DNA of 64,000 nt, taken from positions 1-64,000 of the forward strand of contig CBINGY010000003.1 of assembly GCA_966250325.1 (NCBI GenBank). Reading direction: 5' to 3'. Position numbers and translations under genes: made by a program. The notes under the pieces are model-generated. The model saw nothing but the letters and a program-made list of their open reading frames with translations. It made no database searches and had not been told where the DNA came from. Origin of the DNA: Jiulongibacter sp966250325 (GTDB lineage: Bacteria; Bacteroidota; Bacteroidia; Cytophagales; Spirosomataceae). Position 1 is the first letter of the stretch. Every line of letters begins with the position of its first letter. Below, one piece after another: positions 35,720-44,587 of the stretch.

Positions 35720-36079
35720 ATGAAGATTTATGGCGTTTCTCTATTGGCATTCTGCTATTTGCTGGGCAAATTTTTCGGAAATCTTCTGGGTAGCCTGATT
35801 GGTATAAACGCCGATGTGGGCGGTGTGGGTTTTGCCATGCTCTCATTGATTCTTTTGAATAACTGGATGCAGAAAAAAGGCTTTGCACATCCTGAAACCA
35901 AGCAGGGTCTGCTGTTCTGGAGTTCGATGTATATTCCGGTGGTGGTAGCTATGGCCTCTGTACTAAATGTGAAAGCGGCTTTGTCTGGAGGCTGGGCGGC
36001 GGTAATTGTTGGTTTGGTGGTTACTCTTAGCTCCTTTGCATGGGTACCTTTTTTGTCAAAAATTGGTCAAAAGAAATGA
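35720..36079 (+). CDS. madL: Malonate transporter subunit MadL
   Basis: A 119-residue membrane protein with about four hydrophobic helices. The segments MKIYGVSLLAFCYLLGKFFG, GIDADVGGVGFAMLSLI-like GINADVGGVGFAMLSLI, and MYIPVVVAMASVLNV match MadL, the small subunit of the sodium-dependent malonate carrier MadLM. It starts 2 bp after the synthetase, and its stop codon is overlapped by the madM start (ATGA), implying coupled translation and a stoichiometric complex in the inner membrane. Confidence 0.88.
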   Translation: MKIYGVSLLAFCYLLGKFFGNLLGSLIGINADVGGVGFAMLSLILLNNWMQKKGFAHPETKQGLLFWSSMYIPVVVAMASVLNVKAALSGGWAAVIVGLVVTLSSFAWVPFLSKIGQKK

Positions 36080-36828
36080 ACATACCCGAAATAATTCAAG
36101 AGCTTATTGCGGATAACGGACTAATTGTCGCTTTTCTGGTGGTGGGGCTTATCATGGCTCTTTCCTATTGGATATCTGACAGGCTTCTGGCTAAAACAAT
36201 ACCAGGAGTAGCTCTGGCTGTTTTGGCGGGACTTGGTTTAGCCACCCTGGGAGACTCCAAAGGGATCTCTGATATCCCACTTTTTGCCGGCATGGCACTT
36301 TTGGGAGGAACTATGCTCAGAGACTTTACCATTGTGGCTACTGCCATGGGGGCTGATATTTCGAAAATTCGTGAAGCGGGAGTGGCCGGGATTGTTTCAT
36401 TGTTTGCCGGGGTCTTTTTCTCCTTTTTTTTCGGAGTGGCTTTAGCCTATCTGCTTGGTTACAGAAATGCCGCAGAATTGGCCACAATAGGAGCAGGGGC
36501 CTGTACCTACATTGTGGGACCGGTCACCGGTACAGCTTTGGGAGCAAGTTCAGATATCGTCGCTATCAGCGTTGCTATTGGCGTGGTGAAAACAATCGTT
36601 ACTACCATTGTAACGCCATTGGTTGCCTCAAAAATAGGTCTGAATAACCCCAATTCAGCTCTTGTTTTTGGCGGTTTGTTAGGTACATCCAGCGGGGTGA
36701 CTGCCGGGCTGGCAGCCACAGATCCGGAACTTGTACCGTACGGAGCCCTTACGGCCACCTTTTACACCGGTTTGGGATGTTTGCTGTGCCCATCAGTCTT
36801 TTATCTGGTTTTACAGGCTCTGCTTTAA
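36076..36828 (+). CDS. madM: Malonate transporter subunit MadM
   Basis: The frame opens at 36040, but the ATG at 36076 (ATGA overlap with madL) gives a 250-residue protein that begins MNIPEIIQELIADNGLIVAF, the normal MadM start. About eight transmembrane helices are present, with conserved GMALLGGTMLRDFTIVATAMGAD, GAGACTYIVGPVTGTALGASSD and SSGVTAGLAATDPELVPYG segments. Together with MadL it imports malonate. The 5' gene activates the malonate to malonyl-CoA; no malonate decarboxylase genes are in this window. Confidence 0.9.
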   Translation: MNIPEIIQELIADNGLIVAFLVVGLIMALSYWISDRLLAKTIPGVALAVLAGLGLATLGDSKGISDIPLFAGMALLGGTMLRDFTIVATAMGADISKIREAGVAGIVSLFAGVFFSFFFGVALAYLLGYRNAAELATIGAGACTYIVGPVTGTALGASSDIVAISVAIGVVKTIVTTIVTPLVASKIGLNNPNSALVFGGLLGTSSGVTAGLAATDPELVPYGALTATFYTGLGCLLCPSVFYLVLQALL

Positions 36829-36867
36829 GCTTCATTCTCCACCAGGCTGAACCTGAGCGGATATTTT

Positions 36868-36875
36868 TATATTTG
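36868..36875 (+). promoter_or_regulatory. Candidate -7 element for the sodium/solute symporter (TATATTTG)
   Basis: Full match to TAnnTTTG in the 80-bp gap after madM, 33 bp upstream of the symporter ATG. It suggests a promoter separate from the malonate operon. Confidence 0.45.
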
Positions 36876-36908
36876 CCATACTTTACTCACTCTAACCTAT
36901 TGAATGAA

Positions 36909-38513
36909 ATGAATTTTGCCACCATTGATTATTTGATTTTCGCCGCCTATGCTGTGTTAATTATGGGTATTGGCCTTTGGGTGTCCAGAAAAGGGGAAAA
37001 AACCTCCGAAGACTATTTCCTTGCATCGAAGTCGCTTCCCTGGTGGGCTATAGGTGCCTCACTCATTGCCGCAAATATTTCTGCCGAGCAGTTCATTGGG
37101 ATGTCTGGCTCTGGCTTTGCAGGCGGTTTGGCCATTGCGTCATACGAGTGGATGGCGGCAATTACTCTTTTGATCGTAGGTAAATATTTTCTTCCGATAT
37201 TCATTCAAAAGGGCATTTACACTATACCGGAGTTTGTGGAAAAACGGTATAGTACACAGCTCAAAACCATTCTGGCCGTTTTCTGGATTGGCCTGTATGT
37301 TTTTGTCAATTTAAGTTCGGTTCTCTATCTGGGAGCTTTGGCTTTGGAAACCATCATGGGCGTTCCTTTAATGACCGGGGTAGCCGGGCTGGCTCTTTTC
37401 GCTGCAGCGTATTCTTTGTACGGAGGACTTTCGGCCGTAGCCTGGACAGACGTGGTACAGGTAGTTTTCCTGGTACTTGGTGGTCTCTTTACTACGTATC
37501 TGGCTTTAAATACCCTTTCGGATGGGGCTGGAGTGATGGCTGGTTTTAATCAGGTGCTCAATGCCGTTCCCGAGCGTTTTCATATGATTCTGGACAAGTC
37601 AAATCCCGAGTACAAGAATCTTCCGGGAATCTGGGTGCTTATTGGGGGCTTATGGGTAGCTAATCTCTATTACTGGGGATTCAATCAATACATCATTCAA
37701 CGTACGCTGGCGGCAAAATCATTGGCCGAAGCACAAAAAGGTATAGCACTTGCTGCCTTTCTTAAGCTGATTATTCCATTTATTGTGGTTATTCCTGGCA
37801 TTGCCGCGTATGTAATGATTTATGACCCTGCTGTGATGGAGCGTTTGGGTGCTATTGCTCAGACCAACCTTCCCAACCTTCAGCAGACTGATAAGGCCTA
37901 TCCCTGGCTACTTCAATTACTGCCGGCAGGAATGAAAGGTGTAGCTTTTGCTGCCCTGGCAGCTGCTATCGTATCTTCACTGGCTTCTATGCTTAATTCT
38001 ACTTCCACCATTTTTACAATGGACATCTACAAGGAGTATATCAATCGCACCGCTTCCGAGGCCAAACTGGTGAGCATCGGTCGTATTTCTGCTTTGGTTG
38101 CCCTGGTGATTGCCTGCTTTACTGCTCCTTTGCTTGGTGGAATAGATCAGGCTTTTCAGTTTATTCAGCAATATACCGGCTGGGTGAGTCCGGGAATTCT
38201 GGCTGTGTTTATGCTGGGGCTGTTCTATAAAAAGGCTACAAACACAGGAGCCATCTGGGGAGCTATTCTATCCATATTTATTACCGCAGGCCTGAGTCTG
38301 GGTACAGATATACCCTTCATGCACCAAATGGGTATCGCTGTGATTCTATCCTGCCTGCTGATCATACTCATTAGTTATATCGATAACAAAGGAGCCGAAG
38401 ATGGTAAAGCCATTCAGCTGGTCAAAGGACTTTTTGACACCCAGGCAAGCTTTAACATTCCGGCTTTTGCGGTTACCTTACTTGTGGCGGCATTGTATGC
38501 GTTGTTTTGGTAA
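36909..38513 (+). CDS. Sodium/solute symporter (SSS family, SGLT-like)
   Basis: The frame opens at 36777 inside madM, but the ATG at 36909 gives a normal N-terminus (MNFATIDYLIFAAYAVLIMGIGLW) and a 534-residue protein with about 14 hydrophobic helices. The GEKTSEDYFLASKSLPWWAIGASLIAANISAEQFIGMSGSGFA segment is diagnostic of the SGLT branch, with the sodium-coupling region in helix 1-2. Likely imports a sugar or sugar derivative with sodium. It follows the malonate operon but has its own promoter candidate, so a functional link is uncertain. Confidence 0.9.
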   Translation: MNFATIDYLIFAAYAVLIMGIGLWVSRKGEKTSEDYFLASKSLPWWAIGASLIAANISAEQFIGMSGSGFAGGLAIASYEWMAAITLLIVGKYFLPIFIQKGIYTIPEFVEKRYSTQLKTILAVFWIGLYVFVNLSSVLYLGALALETIMGVPLMTGVAGLALFAAAYSLYGGLSAVAWTDVVQVVFLVLGGLFTTYLALNTLSDGAGVMAGFNQVLNAVPERFHMILDKSNPEYKNLPGIWVLIGGLWVANLYYWGFNQYIIQRTLAAKSLAEAQKGIALAAFLKLIIPFIVVIPGIAAYVMIYDPAVMERLGAIAQTNLPNLQQTDKAYPWLLQLLPAGMKGVAFAALAAAIVSSLASMLNSTSTIFTMDIYKEYINRTASEAKLVSIGRISALVALVIACFTAPLLGGIDQAFQFIQQYTGWVSPGILAVFMLGLFYKKATNTGAIWGAILSIFITAGLSLGTDIPFMHQMGIAVILSCLLIILISYIDNKGAEDGKAIQLVKGLFDTQASFNIPAFAVTLLVAALYALFW

Positions 38514-38553
38514 TAAGAGTCAGACTTGAGAAGTAAATTCTAACTATATCGCC

Positions 38554-38589
38554 TTAGCCCTCACAGGTTTCTAAATCTGCGAGGGCTAA
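38554..38589. terminator. Long hairpin between convergent genes
   Basis: Arms TTAGCCCTC / GAGGGCTAA (9 bp) enclose a second stem CAGGTTT / AAATCTG (one G-U pair) with a tiny loop. It lies between the ends of the symporter (+) and recX (-). The T-tract is weak, so it may be a bidirectional terminator or a REP-like dispersed palindrome. Confidence 0.5.
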
Positions 38590-38591
38590 AT

Positions 38592-39041
38592 TTACATCCC
38601 CCTCAAAACCTCCCAAACCAACTCTCCTTCAAAACCCTTCCTCATGGCATATTCTGACGCTTTTTTCTTTCGGATGTATTCGTTGGGTTCGGTGCGTAAA
38701 CTGTGAAGTTTTTTATGCAGAAGGACCTGAAGCACCAGAAAATATTCTTCCTCATCTATTTCCTCCAAACCTTTTTTGATGCAGTAATCAGACAGATTTC
38801 TTCGTTTGAGTTCCAGCAAAATTCGGTTTCTTCCCCATTTTTTGACCCGAAACTTGCTGCCAGCGTAGGTTCTGGCAAAGCGTTCTTCATTCAGAAAGTT
38901 TTCTTCGATGAGCACAGAGATGATTTCATCGGCCTCATCTCCCGTCACTTCCCATTCCTGAAGTCGATCTCTTACCTCTCCGTGTGTGCGTTCCTGATAG
39001 GCACAAAAGTTACATGCTTTCAGGAAAATTTGTTTGTCCAA
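38592..39041 (-). CDS. recX: Regulatory protein RecX
   Basis: A 149-residue protein with tandem three-helix repeats. The family segments RTHGEVRDRLQEW, IISVLIEENFLNEERFARTYAGSKFRVKKWGRNRILLELKRRNLS and the closing KKKASEYAMRKGFEGELVWEVL are clear. RecX binds RecA filaments and limits RecA activity. recA is not in the window, so the gene stands apart from its partner, as is common in Bacteroidota. It is convergent with the symporter gene. Confidence 0.92.
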   Translation of the reverse strand: MDKQIFLKACNFCAYQERTHGEVRDRLQEWEVTGDEADEIISVLIEENFLNEERFARTYAGSKFRVKKWGRNRILLELKRRNLSDYCIKKGLEEIDEEEYFLVLQVLLHKKLHSLRTEPNEYIRKKKASEYAMRKGFEGELVWEVLRGM

Positions 39042-39109
39042 AAATGCTCCCTTTTAAGTCTGCAAAATACCATTTATCAATAATATTGCAGCAGCGGTTT
39101 TGCTAAACC

Positions 39110-39117
39110 TACTTTTG
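39110..39117 (+). promoter_or_regulatory. Candidate promoter of sppA (-7 TACTTTTG)
   Basis: Full match to TAnnTTTG, 37 bp upstream of the sppA start. A TTG at 39086-39088 lies 21 bp upstream and could be the -33 element. Confidence 0.5.
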
Positions 39118-39154
39118 TATCGGTAAATTTGAATTTAAACACATTCCAGTCGAT

Positions 39155-40909
39155 ATGCTTCAGTTTTTTAAATATGTTCTGGCCACAATAGCAGGAATTT
39201 TTATTTTCTGCATCCTCTCTATTTTTATACTGGGTGCTATTGGGTCAGCCCTATCCAGCGGCAGCAGCACTACGGAAGTGAGTGAAAACTCGGTTCTGGA
39301 GCTTGATCTGAACCAACAAATTGTTGAAAATGCTCCCAAAGAAGATCCATTTGACCAGATTTTTCAATCTGGTGCCTCTAAAATAGGACTGGTAGAATTA
39401 AAAGAGGCCTTGGCAAATGCCGCTCTTGATCCAAATATTAAGGGGATTTATCTTAAAGCCGAAGCCCCACAGGCAGGTATTGCCACCATGGCGGAGTTAA
39501 GGGAGTCACTTGAAAATTTCAAGAAGTCGGGCAAATTCATCTATTCCTATGCCGAAATGATGACAGAGGGGGCGGTCTATCTCAATTCGGTGGCAGATAA
39601 AATCTACATGCCAGAGGTAGGTGATATTGAGCTGAATGGTCTTAATGCCAAAATCTCTTTTATGAAGGGGCTGTTTGACAAAATAGGAGTTCAGCCAGAA
39701 ATTTTCAGGGTAGGGGATTATAAAAGTGCCGTGGAGCCTTATATCAGAACAGATATGAGCCCTGAAAACCGGGAGCAGATCAGTTCGTACGTCAATTCTG
39801 TGGCTGATCAGATTTATGGTCAATTGGCCAAATCCAGAGGCCTGTCTCGTGAAAAACTTGATGAGATCATTAATGCTACCATTACTTCCATGGAGCAGGC
39901 CAAGGCAAATAATATTATTACGGATATCGGATATTATGATCAGTTTGAGGATGCTTTGCGGAGTAAGTTGGAGTTGAAAATGAGTGCCAAAATATCATTT
40001 GTAACTCTTTCAAAATATGGAAAGGCCAAGAAGTTTGTGGATAAGGGAGACAGAAATAACCGGGTAGCTGTCATTATTGGAGAAGGAAATATCTACACGG
40101 GTGAAGCTGATAGTCAGTCTATTGGCTCTGAGTCCTGGATCAAGGAGCTTCGCAAAGCAGTGAAGGATAAAAAGGTAAAAGCTATTGTTCTGAGAATAAA
40201 CTCCGGTGGTGGCTCGGCCCTGGCTTCTGACCTAATGTGGCGGGAAATAGAATTGGCTAAAAAGGAGAAGCCTGTTTATGCCAGCATGGGGGATTATGCG
40301 GCGTCTGGAGGCTATTATATGGCGATGCCGTGTGATACGATTGTGGCGAATCCTACTACGGTCACTGGCTCTATCGGTATTTTCGGGATGTTGTTCAACG
40401 CCCAGGAGTTAATGAATAACAAACTGGGAATCACCTTTGATGGAGTAGAAACGCATGAGCATGCCGATTTCCCATCGATGGTGAGCGAAATGCCGCAAGC
40501 CGAAAAAAATCTTATCCAGAATATGGTGAACCAGGGGTATGAGAGGTTTACGTCAAAAGCCGCTGCAGGCCGGAAAATGGACGTCAATAAATTAAAGGCA
40601 ATTGCAGGAGGACGAGTTTGGACCGGTGTACAGGCGAAAGAAAATGGCCTGGTAGATGTGCTGGGTACACTCGACGATACGATTGAATTGGCTGCCAAAA
40701 GGGCTGGAATCGCCCAAGAATACAGCGTGAAGTATTACCCCACACCAAAGAGTGAAATTGAAATGATCATGGAGAAGATTTCGGAGGAAACGCATATAGA
40801 TATGAAAGAGAAATTAGGTATTCTGGCTCCACTGTTAGAGCAGGTAAATGAGCTAACCCGAATGGACCGTCTTCAGGCACGTATGCCTTACGAAATATCG
40901 TTTGAATAG
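39155..40909 (+). CDS. sppA: Signal peptide peptidase SppA, 67 kDa type (S49 protease)
   Basis: A 584-residue inner-membrane protease with one N-terminal transmembrane segment (~8-32). Two S49 repeats are present. The catalytic Lys is in VGDYKSAVEPYIRTDMSPENREQ in the first repeat, and the nucleophile Ser is in MGDYAASGGYYMAMPCD in the second, together with RINSGGGSALASDLMW and TVTGSIGIFG. The long (two-repeat) form matches E. coli SppA in length. It degrades cleaved signal peptides and membrane-bound fragments. Confidence 0.93.
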   Translation: MLQFFKYVLATIAGIFIFCILSIFILGAIGSALSSGSSTTEVSENSVLELDLNQQIVENAPKEDPFDQIFQSGASKIGLVELKEALANAALDPNIKGIYLKAEAPQAGIATMAELRESLENFKKSGKFIYSYAEMMTEGAVYLNSVADKIYMPEVGDIELNGLNAKISFMKGLFDKIGVQPEIFRVGDYKSAVEPYIRTDMSPENREQISSYVNSVADQIYGQLAKSRGLSREKLDEIINATITSMEQAKANNIITDIGYYDQFEDALRSKLELKMSAKISFVTLSKYGKAKKFVDKGDRNNRVAVIIGEGNIYTGEADSQSIGSESWIKELRKAVKDKKVKAIVLRINSGGGSALASDLMWREIELAKKEKPVYASMGDYAASGGYYMAMPCDTIVANPTTVTGSIGIFGMLFNAQELMNNKLGITFDGVETHEHADFPSMVSEMPQAEKNLIQNMVNQGYERFTSKAAAGRKMDVNKLKAIAGGRVWTGVQAKENGLVDVLGTLDDTIELAAKRAGIAQEYSVKYYPTPKSEIEMIMEKISEETHIDMKEKLGILAPLLEQVNELTRMDRLQARMPYEISFE

Positions 40910-40948
40910 TTTTACTTTCAGACACATACAATTTTCTTGAATTCCTGA

Positions 40949-40956
40949 TAGCTTTG
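40949..40956 (+). promoter_or_regulatory. Candidate -7 element for the metallophosphoesterase (TAGCTTTG)
   Basis: Full match to TAnnTTTG, 20 bp upstream of the GTG start codon. Confidence 0.45.
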
Positions 40957-40975
40957 CTCTTTCATAATCAGAAAA

Positions 40976-43246
40976 GTGAACTTCAGGAATTATTTTTTTG
41001 TCTTCTGCCTTCTGGGATTTCAAATGTTGACAGCTCAGCAAATCACTCGTACGCCCTTTCTTCAAAAACCGGGTAAAACGTCAATGACCATAAAATGGCG
41101 TACTGATTTGCCTACAGAAACAAAATTGAAATACCGACTAAACGATAATCCGGTTCAATGGAACGAGGCTTTCTTGCCCGGATTACGCACTGACCATGAA
41201 ATTTCTTTAGCTGGACTGGCTCCCGGCACCTGGTATGCTTATGCTTTGATGAATGGGAACTCGGTTTTATCAGAAAATCCGGGGATGAAATTCCGGACCT
41301 CCCCCGAAGCAGGTGATACTGATCCCATTGTGATATGGGCTATGGGAGATTTTGGTGACCTAAGTCAGCAGAAATATGTTGAAAATCAACGCAGTGTAAA
41401 AAATGCTTTTCTCTCAAAAACTCCAGAGCCTTTAGATCTCTGGCTCTGGCTGGGAGATAATTCCTATTGTTGTGGCACAGATCCGCAATACCAGTCTGGT
41501 GCGTTTGATTTTTATGAAGCCCGAATTTTCAATGCCACGCCTGTAATGCCTGTTCCGGGCAATCATGAATATTACGCCACGGCCACCGCTCAGAGTGATC
41601 GTATCATTCCTTACTACGATATTTTTTCTTTGCCGGAAGCCGGTGAGTCAGGTGGGCTGGCATCGGGTTCAGAATCTTATTATTCCTATGATTACGGAAA
41701 TGTTCATTTCATAGCGTTGGATTCATACGGACTTGAAAATGGTAAAAGGCTTTCAGACCCTCAAAGCTCTCAATACAAGTGGCTGGAAAGAGATTTGAAA
41801 CAAAACACCCAGCTATGGACGATCGTATATTTTCATCATCCGCCGTATACACTTCTGGGACATATCTCTGACGCCACACAGGAATTACGTGATATTCGTT
41901 TGAATCTTATTCCTCTTTTTGATGCCTATGGAGTGGATTTAGTACTGAACGGTCACAGTCACGATTACGAGCGTACACGTCTCATAAAAAATCACCGTTA
42001 TGGCTCTGAGACCTGGAGGGACGAATTTCATTTGGCCCAGCCGGGTTCAGGAAACTACCTGCTTGGAGAAAAACCCTATCTGAACAAAACAGAAGGTACC
42101 GTTTATGCCGTAGTCGGTTCTGCCGGAAGAATCGACTGGAATGGTATAAACGGACAATTGCCTTCGGTGATCTATCAGAACAAAGACATCGGAGGGTCAC
42201 TCAAAATCACCGTGAATGATAACCGGATGGATGCATTCTGGATAGCTGCTGATGGGGAGGTCAAAGATTCATTTTCGTTTTTTAAGAAGGTAAATATCTC
42301 GAAAACGGTAGATACTCCGTGGGGAGAGCCTGTTACTTTATCGGCCTCCTGGATTGGCGATTATGAGTGGCCAGATGGATCTGCCAAAAGAGCTGTAACT
42401 CTATCTCCCCAAAAGGATACCCTCCTTTTTGTTCATGATTTGTATGGTCATCTGAAAGATGAATTTCGACTAAAGGTTACGCCTCAACCTGAACTCCAAA
42501 CACTTCTTTCAACTGAAAATGCCTGTTCCGGTGGTGAGATTTTAGTTAATTACCATCTTAGCAATGCCGATCTGATCGGGAAATCGGTTGTTCTTGAAAT
42601 ATGGTCGGAAAAAGGAAAAGAGGAGGAACAAGCTATAGGTTTATTCCCTTATCGGTATATGGTACCAGAGAATGCTGTGGGGATGTATACATTAAGGTTG
42701 AAGGTTATAGAAAAAGAGTATCGTCTCATCTCAAAAAACGTATTGGTGGATCGTCGGGCAAAAGTGAGGCTTTCCAATGCTGGTACAATCCCGTATGCCG
42801 CGGAGGTTCTGTTGAATCTGGAGGTATCCGAAGGCAGCCTGCCTGTGGATATTGAAGTTAACGATTCCTTGCAATTAAAACTTACGAATAAGATTTCTGA
42901 AGTCAAGGTTCCAACTTCGACTGAACGAACGTTTGAGATTACTAAAGTTACAAACATCTGTGGGGTAGGAATTTTTGATCCTGCCCGAATCCAGATGCTG
43001 GCACCACTTTCTTCTGAAGAAACACTGGTTGTTAAGGTATTCCCAAATCCTGCCAGAGGGTATGTAGATGTTTTTTTCCCGGATAATTCAATCCCTAATA
43101 CCGTGCAATTAAATTCGCTTGACGGGAAAATGCTTCTGGAGCAAACTTCGCGGACATCATCATTGCGGATAGACTTAAGTCCTTACCCCGGAGGGATATA
43201 CCTGATAAGAGCGGCAGGAAAAGAATTCAGACTTGTCGTTAACTAA
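40976..43246 (+). CDS. T9SS-exported metallophosphoesterase (purple acid phosphatase-like)
   Basis: A 756-residue secreted protein with a GTG start and signal peptide (~1-20). An N-terminal fibronectin III-like purple acid phosphatase domain (TRTPFLQKPGKTSMTIKWRTD, ~22-110) precedes the calcineurin-like phosphoesterase core. All metal-ligand motifs are present: AMGDFGD, WLGDNSY, PVPGNHEYY, YFHHPPY and NGHSHDYERT. Beta domains follow, and the protein closes with a T9SS sorting domain (VFPNPARGYVDV ... GGIYLIRAAGKEFRLVV). Likely a surface phosphatase releasing phosphate from organic phosphates. It ends 1 bp before the convergent acyltransferase gene. Confidence 0.92.
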   Translation: MNFRNYFFVFCLLGFQMLTAQQITRTPFLQKPGKTSMTIKWRTDLPTETKLKYRLNDNPVQWNEAFLPGLRTDHEISLAGLAPGTWYAYALMNGNSVLSENPGMKFRTSPEAGDTDPIVIWAMGDFGDLSQQKYVENQRSVKNAFLSKTPEPLDLWLWLGDNSYCCGTDPQYQSGAFDFYEARIFNATPVMPVPGNHEYYATATAQSDRIIPYYDIFSLPEAGESGGLASGSESYYSYDYGNVHFIALDSYGLENGKRLSDPQSSQYKWLERDLKQNTQLWTIVYFHHPPYTLLGHISDATQELRDIRLNLIPLFDAYGVDLVLNGHSHDYERTRLIKNHRYGSETWRDEFHLAQPGSGNYLLGEKPYLNKTEGTVYAVVGSAGRIDWNGINGQLPSVIYQNKDIGGSLKITVNDNRMDAFWIAADGEVKDSFSFFKKVNISKTVDTPWGEPVTLSASWIGDYEWPDGSAKRAVTLSPQKDTLLFVHDLYGHLKDEFRLKVTPQPELQTLLSTENACSGGEILVNYHLSNADLIGKSVVLEIWSEKGKEEEQAIGLFPYRYMVPENAVGMYTLRLKVIEKEYRLISKNVLVDRRAKVRLSNAGTIPYAAEVLLNLEVSEGSLPVDIEVNDSLQLKLTNKISEVKVPTSTERTFEITKVTNICGVGIFDPARIQMLAPLSSEETLVVKVFPNPARGYVDVFFPDNSIPNTVQLNSLDGKMLLEQTSRTSSLRIDLSPYPGGIYLIRAAGKEFRLVVN

Positions 43247-43247
43247 T

Positions 43248-44426
43248 TCAGATCCGGATAAACAGTTTTTTGTCATACATCCATTTGAGTACAAGCCATT
43301 GTATCAGTAAAATGACTGATCCCGAAATGAGTGTAGATATTCCCTGGCCGGCCCATGCATCGTAGTTTTGTCCCAAATGAATCCTGAAACTCTGGTCAAT
43401 AAATTCGTTGACTGTGTGTGCAAGAACATACGCAGCTATAGAATTCATGCCAATAACCGCTAGCCAATGAAAGGGTTTACGAATCTGATAAATGTCTGTG
43501 AGGAAATAAAAAAATGAAAGTATTAAAAAGCACAGGCCGCCACTAAATAGGGTCCAGGCAGGTGTCCAGATTCTTTTGACAATTGGATTGATACCAGTCC
43601 ATTGAAGGAATAATCCGGTAAGTAGTAGAATCAGAGCTACTGAAATCCATTTTTTAAGAAGGCAGTCCTTTTTCATTTTTAGCTCAGTACCTGCAATAAG
43701 CCCAAGAATCATGGTGCCCAGCGTGGGAATAAAACTCAAGGTAGCATAACCTCCTCCATTGAACTTAAACGTACTCTCTCTGGGGAAGAGATTCAAAAAC
43801 CAGGTGTCAAATGCCCAGGCCAGATTCGAGTTTTTATTCCAATGAGCAGCAAAACCTTCCTGAAGGTGCTCCCAGTTTTCAGGTACACCTACTGCCGGGT
43901 AGGGAAATTCTGATCCCGGTAACGGATAAATGACGAAAGCCAGCCAGTAGAAAAATAAAATCGAAAGAAAGGAGATCCACTGCCATAAAGCTGATTTTCG
44001 CCCTAGAAAGAATAGAAATGGATAACCCAGGCCAATTTGAGAAAGGGTGTCTTCGAAAGTCCAGTTGGTCATTTCTTTGTGCATGGATCTCAGGAAAACT
44101 CCAAGTAGAATCAGAATGACCGACCTCCTGAAGGCATGATACCACATCTCCAGGTCTGACTGACCGGCATTTTTCCTGCTCATTATTGAAAAAGGAAGTG
44201 CCACGCCTACCAAAAATGAAAAGGAGGGTTGGATCAGATCGTGCAAAGAACATCCGACCCATGGAACATGACTTTGGTGAAACGCCAGAAAACTCCAGAA
44301 ATTATTTTCCGGATTTGACTCTGAAATTCTTTCCAGATGCCATACTTCGGCCATCATTAAAAACATGACAAAACCCCTGTAAATATCCACAGAGGCTATT
44401 CTCTCAGTTCTGGAATTCGTATCCAT
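43248..44426 (-). CDS. Membrane acyltransferase, HGSNAT/DUF5009-like
   Basis: The frame reaches back to a TTG at 44465, but the ATG at 44426 fits best and gives a 392-residue protein. It begins RIASVDIYRGFVMFLMMAEVWHL, the RGxxxxxM start of the heparan-alpha-glucosaminide N-acetyltransferase-like family, then HVPWVGCSLHDLIQPSFSFLVGVALPFS, whose HD pair is a candidate active site. About ten transmembrane helices follow. Likely transfers an acyl (acetyl) group to extracytoplasmic glycans; the acceptor is unknown. Confidence 0.85.
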   Translation of the reverse strand: MDTNSRTERIASVDIYRGFVMFLMMAEVWHLERISESNPENNFWSFLAFHQSHVPWVGCSLHDLIQPSFSFLVGVALPFSIMSRKNAGQSDLEMWYHAFRRSVILILLGVFLRSMHKEMTNWTFEDTLSQIGLGYPFLFFLGRKSALWQWISFLSILFFYWLAFVIYPLPGSEFPYPAVGVPENWEHLQEGFAAHWNKNSNLAWAFDTWFLNLFPRESTFKFNGGGYATLSFIPTLGTMILGLIAGTELKMKKDCLLKKWISVALILLLTGLFLQWTGINPIVKRIWTPAWTLFSGGLCFLILSFFYFLTDIYQIRKPFHWLAVIGMNSIAAYVLAHTVNEFIDQSFRIHLGQNYDAWAGQGISTLISGSVILLIQWLVLKWMYDKKLFIRI

Positions 44427-44501
44427 CAAACAATACTGGTTTTGTGGAAAATTTAAGGCACTCAATCACTCTTCATTCCCCTGAAATAGGCAAAAAAAAG
44501 C

Positions 44502-44509
44502 TATCTTTA
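44502..44509 (+). promoter_or_regulatory. Candidate -7 element for gyrB (TATCTTTA)
   Basis: One mismatch to TAnnTTTG, about 79 bp upstream of the gyrB start. It is the only good -7 candidate in this intergenic region. Confidence 0.4.
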
Positions 44510-44587
44510 CAGATTAATTTGGAAGGAAGTGAATACTTCTTTCTTTTTTCAAAAATAGAAAAATACTACTGTAAAACCTCTTAATGT

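Noticed and set aside
36777..36908. Upstream extension of the symporter frame into madM
   Set aside because: It would need a TTG start inside madM; the ATG at 36909 gives the normal N-terminus and follows a promoter-like element.
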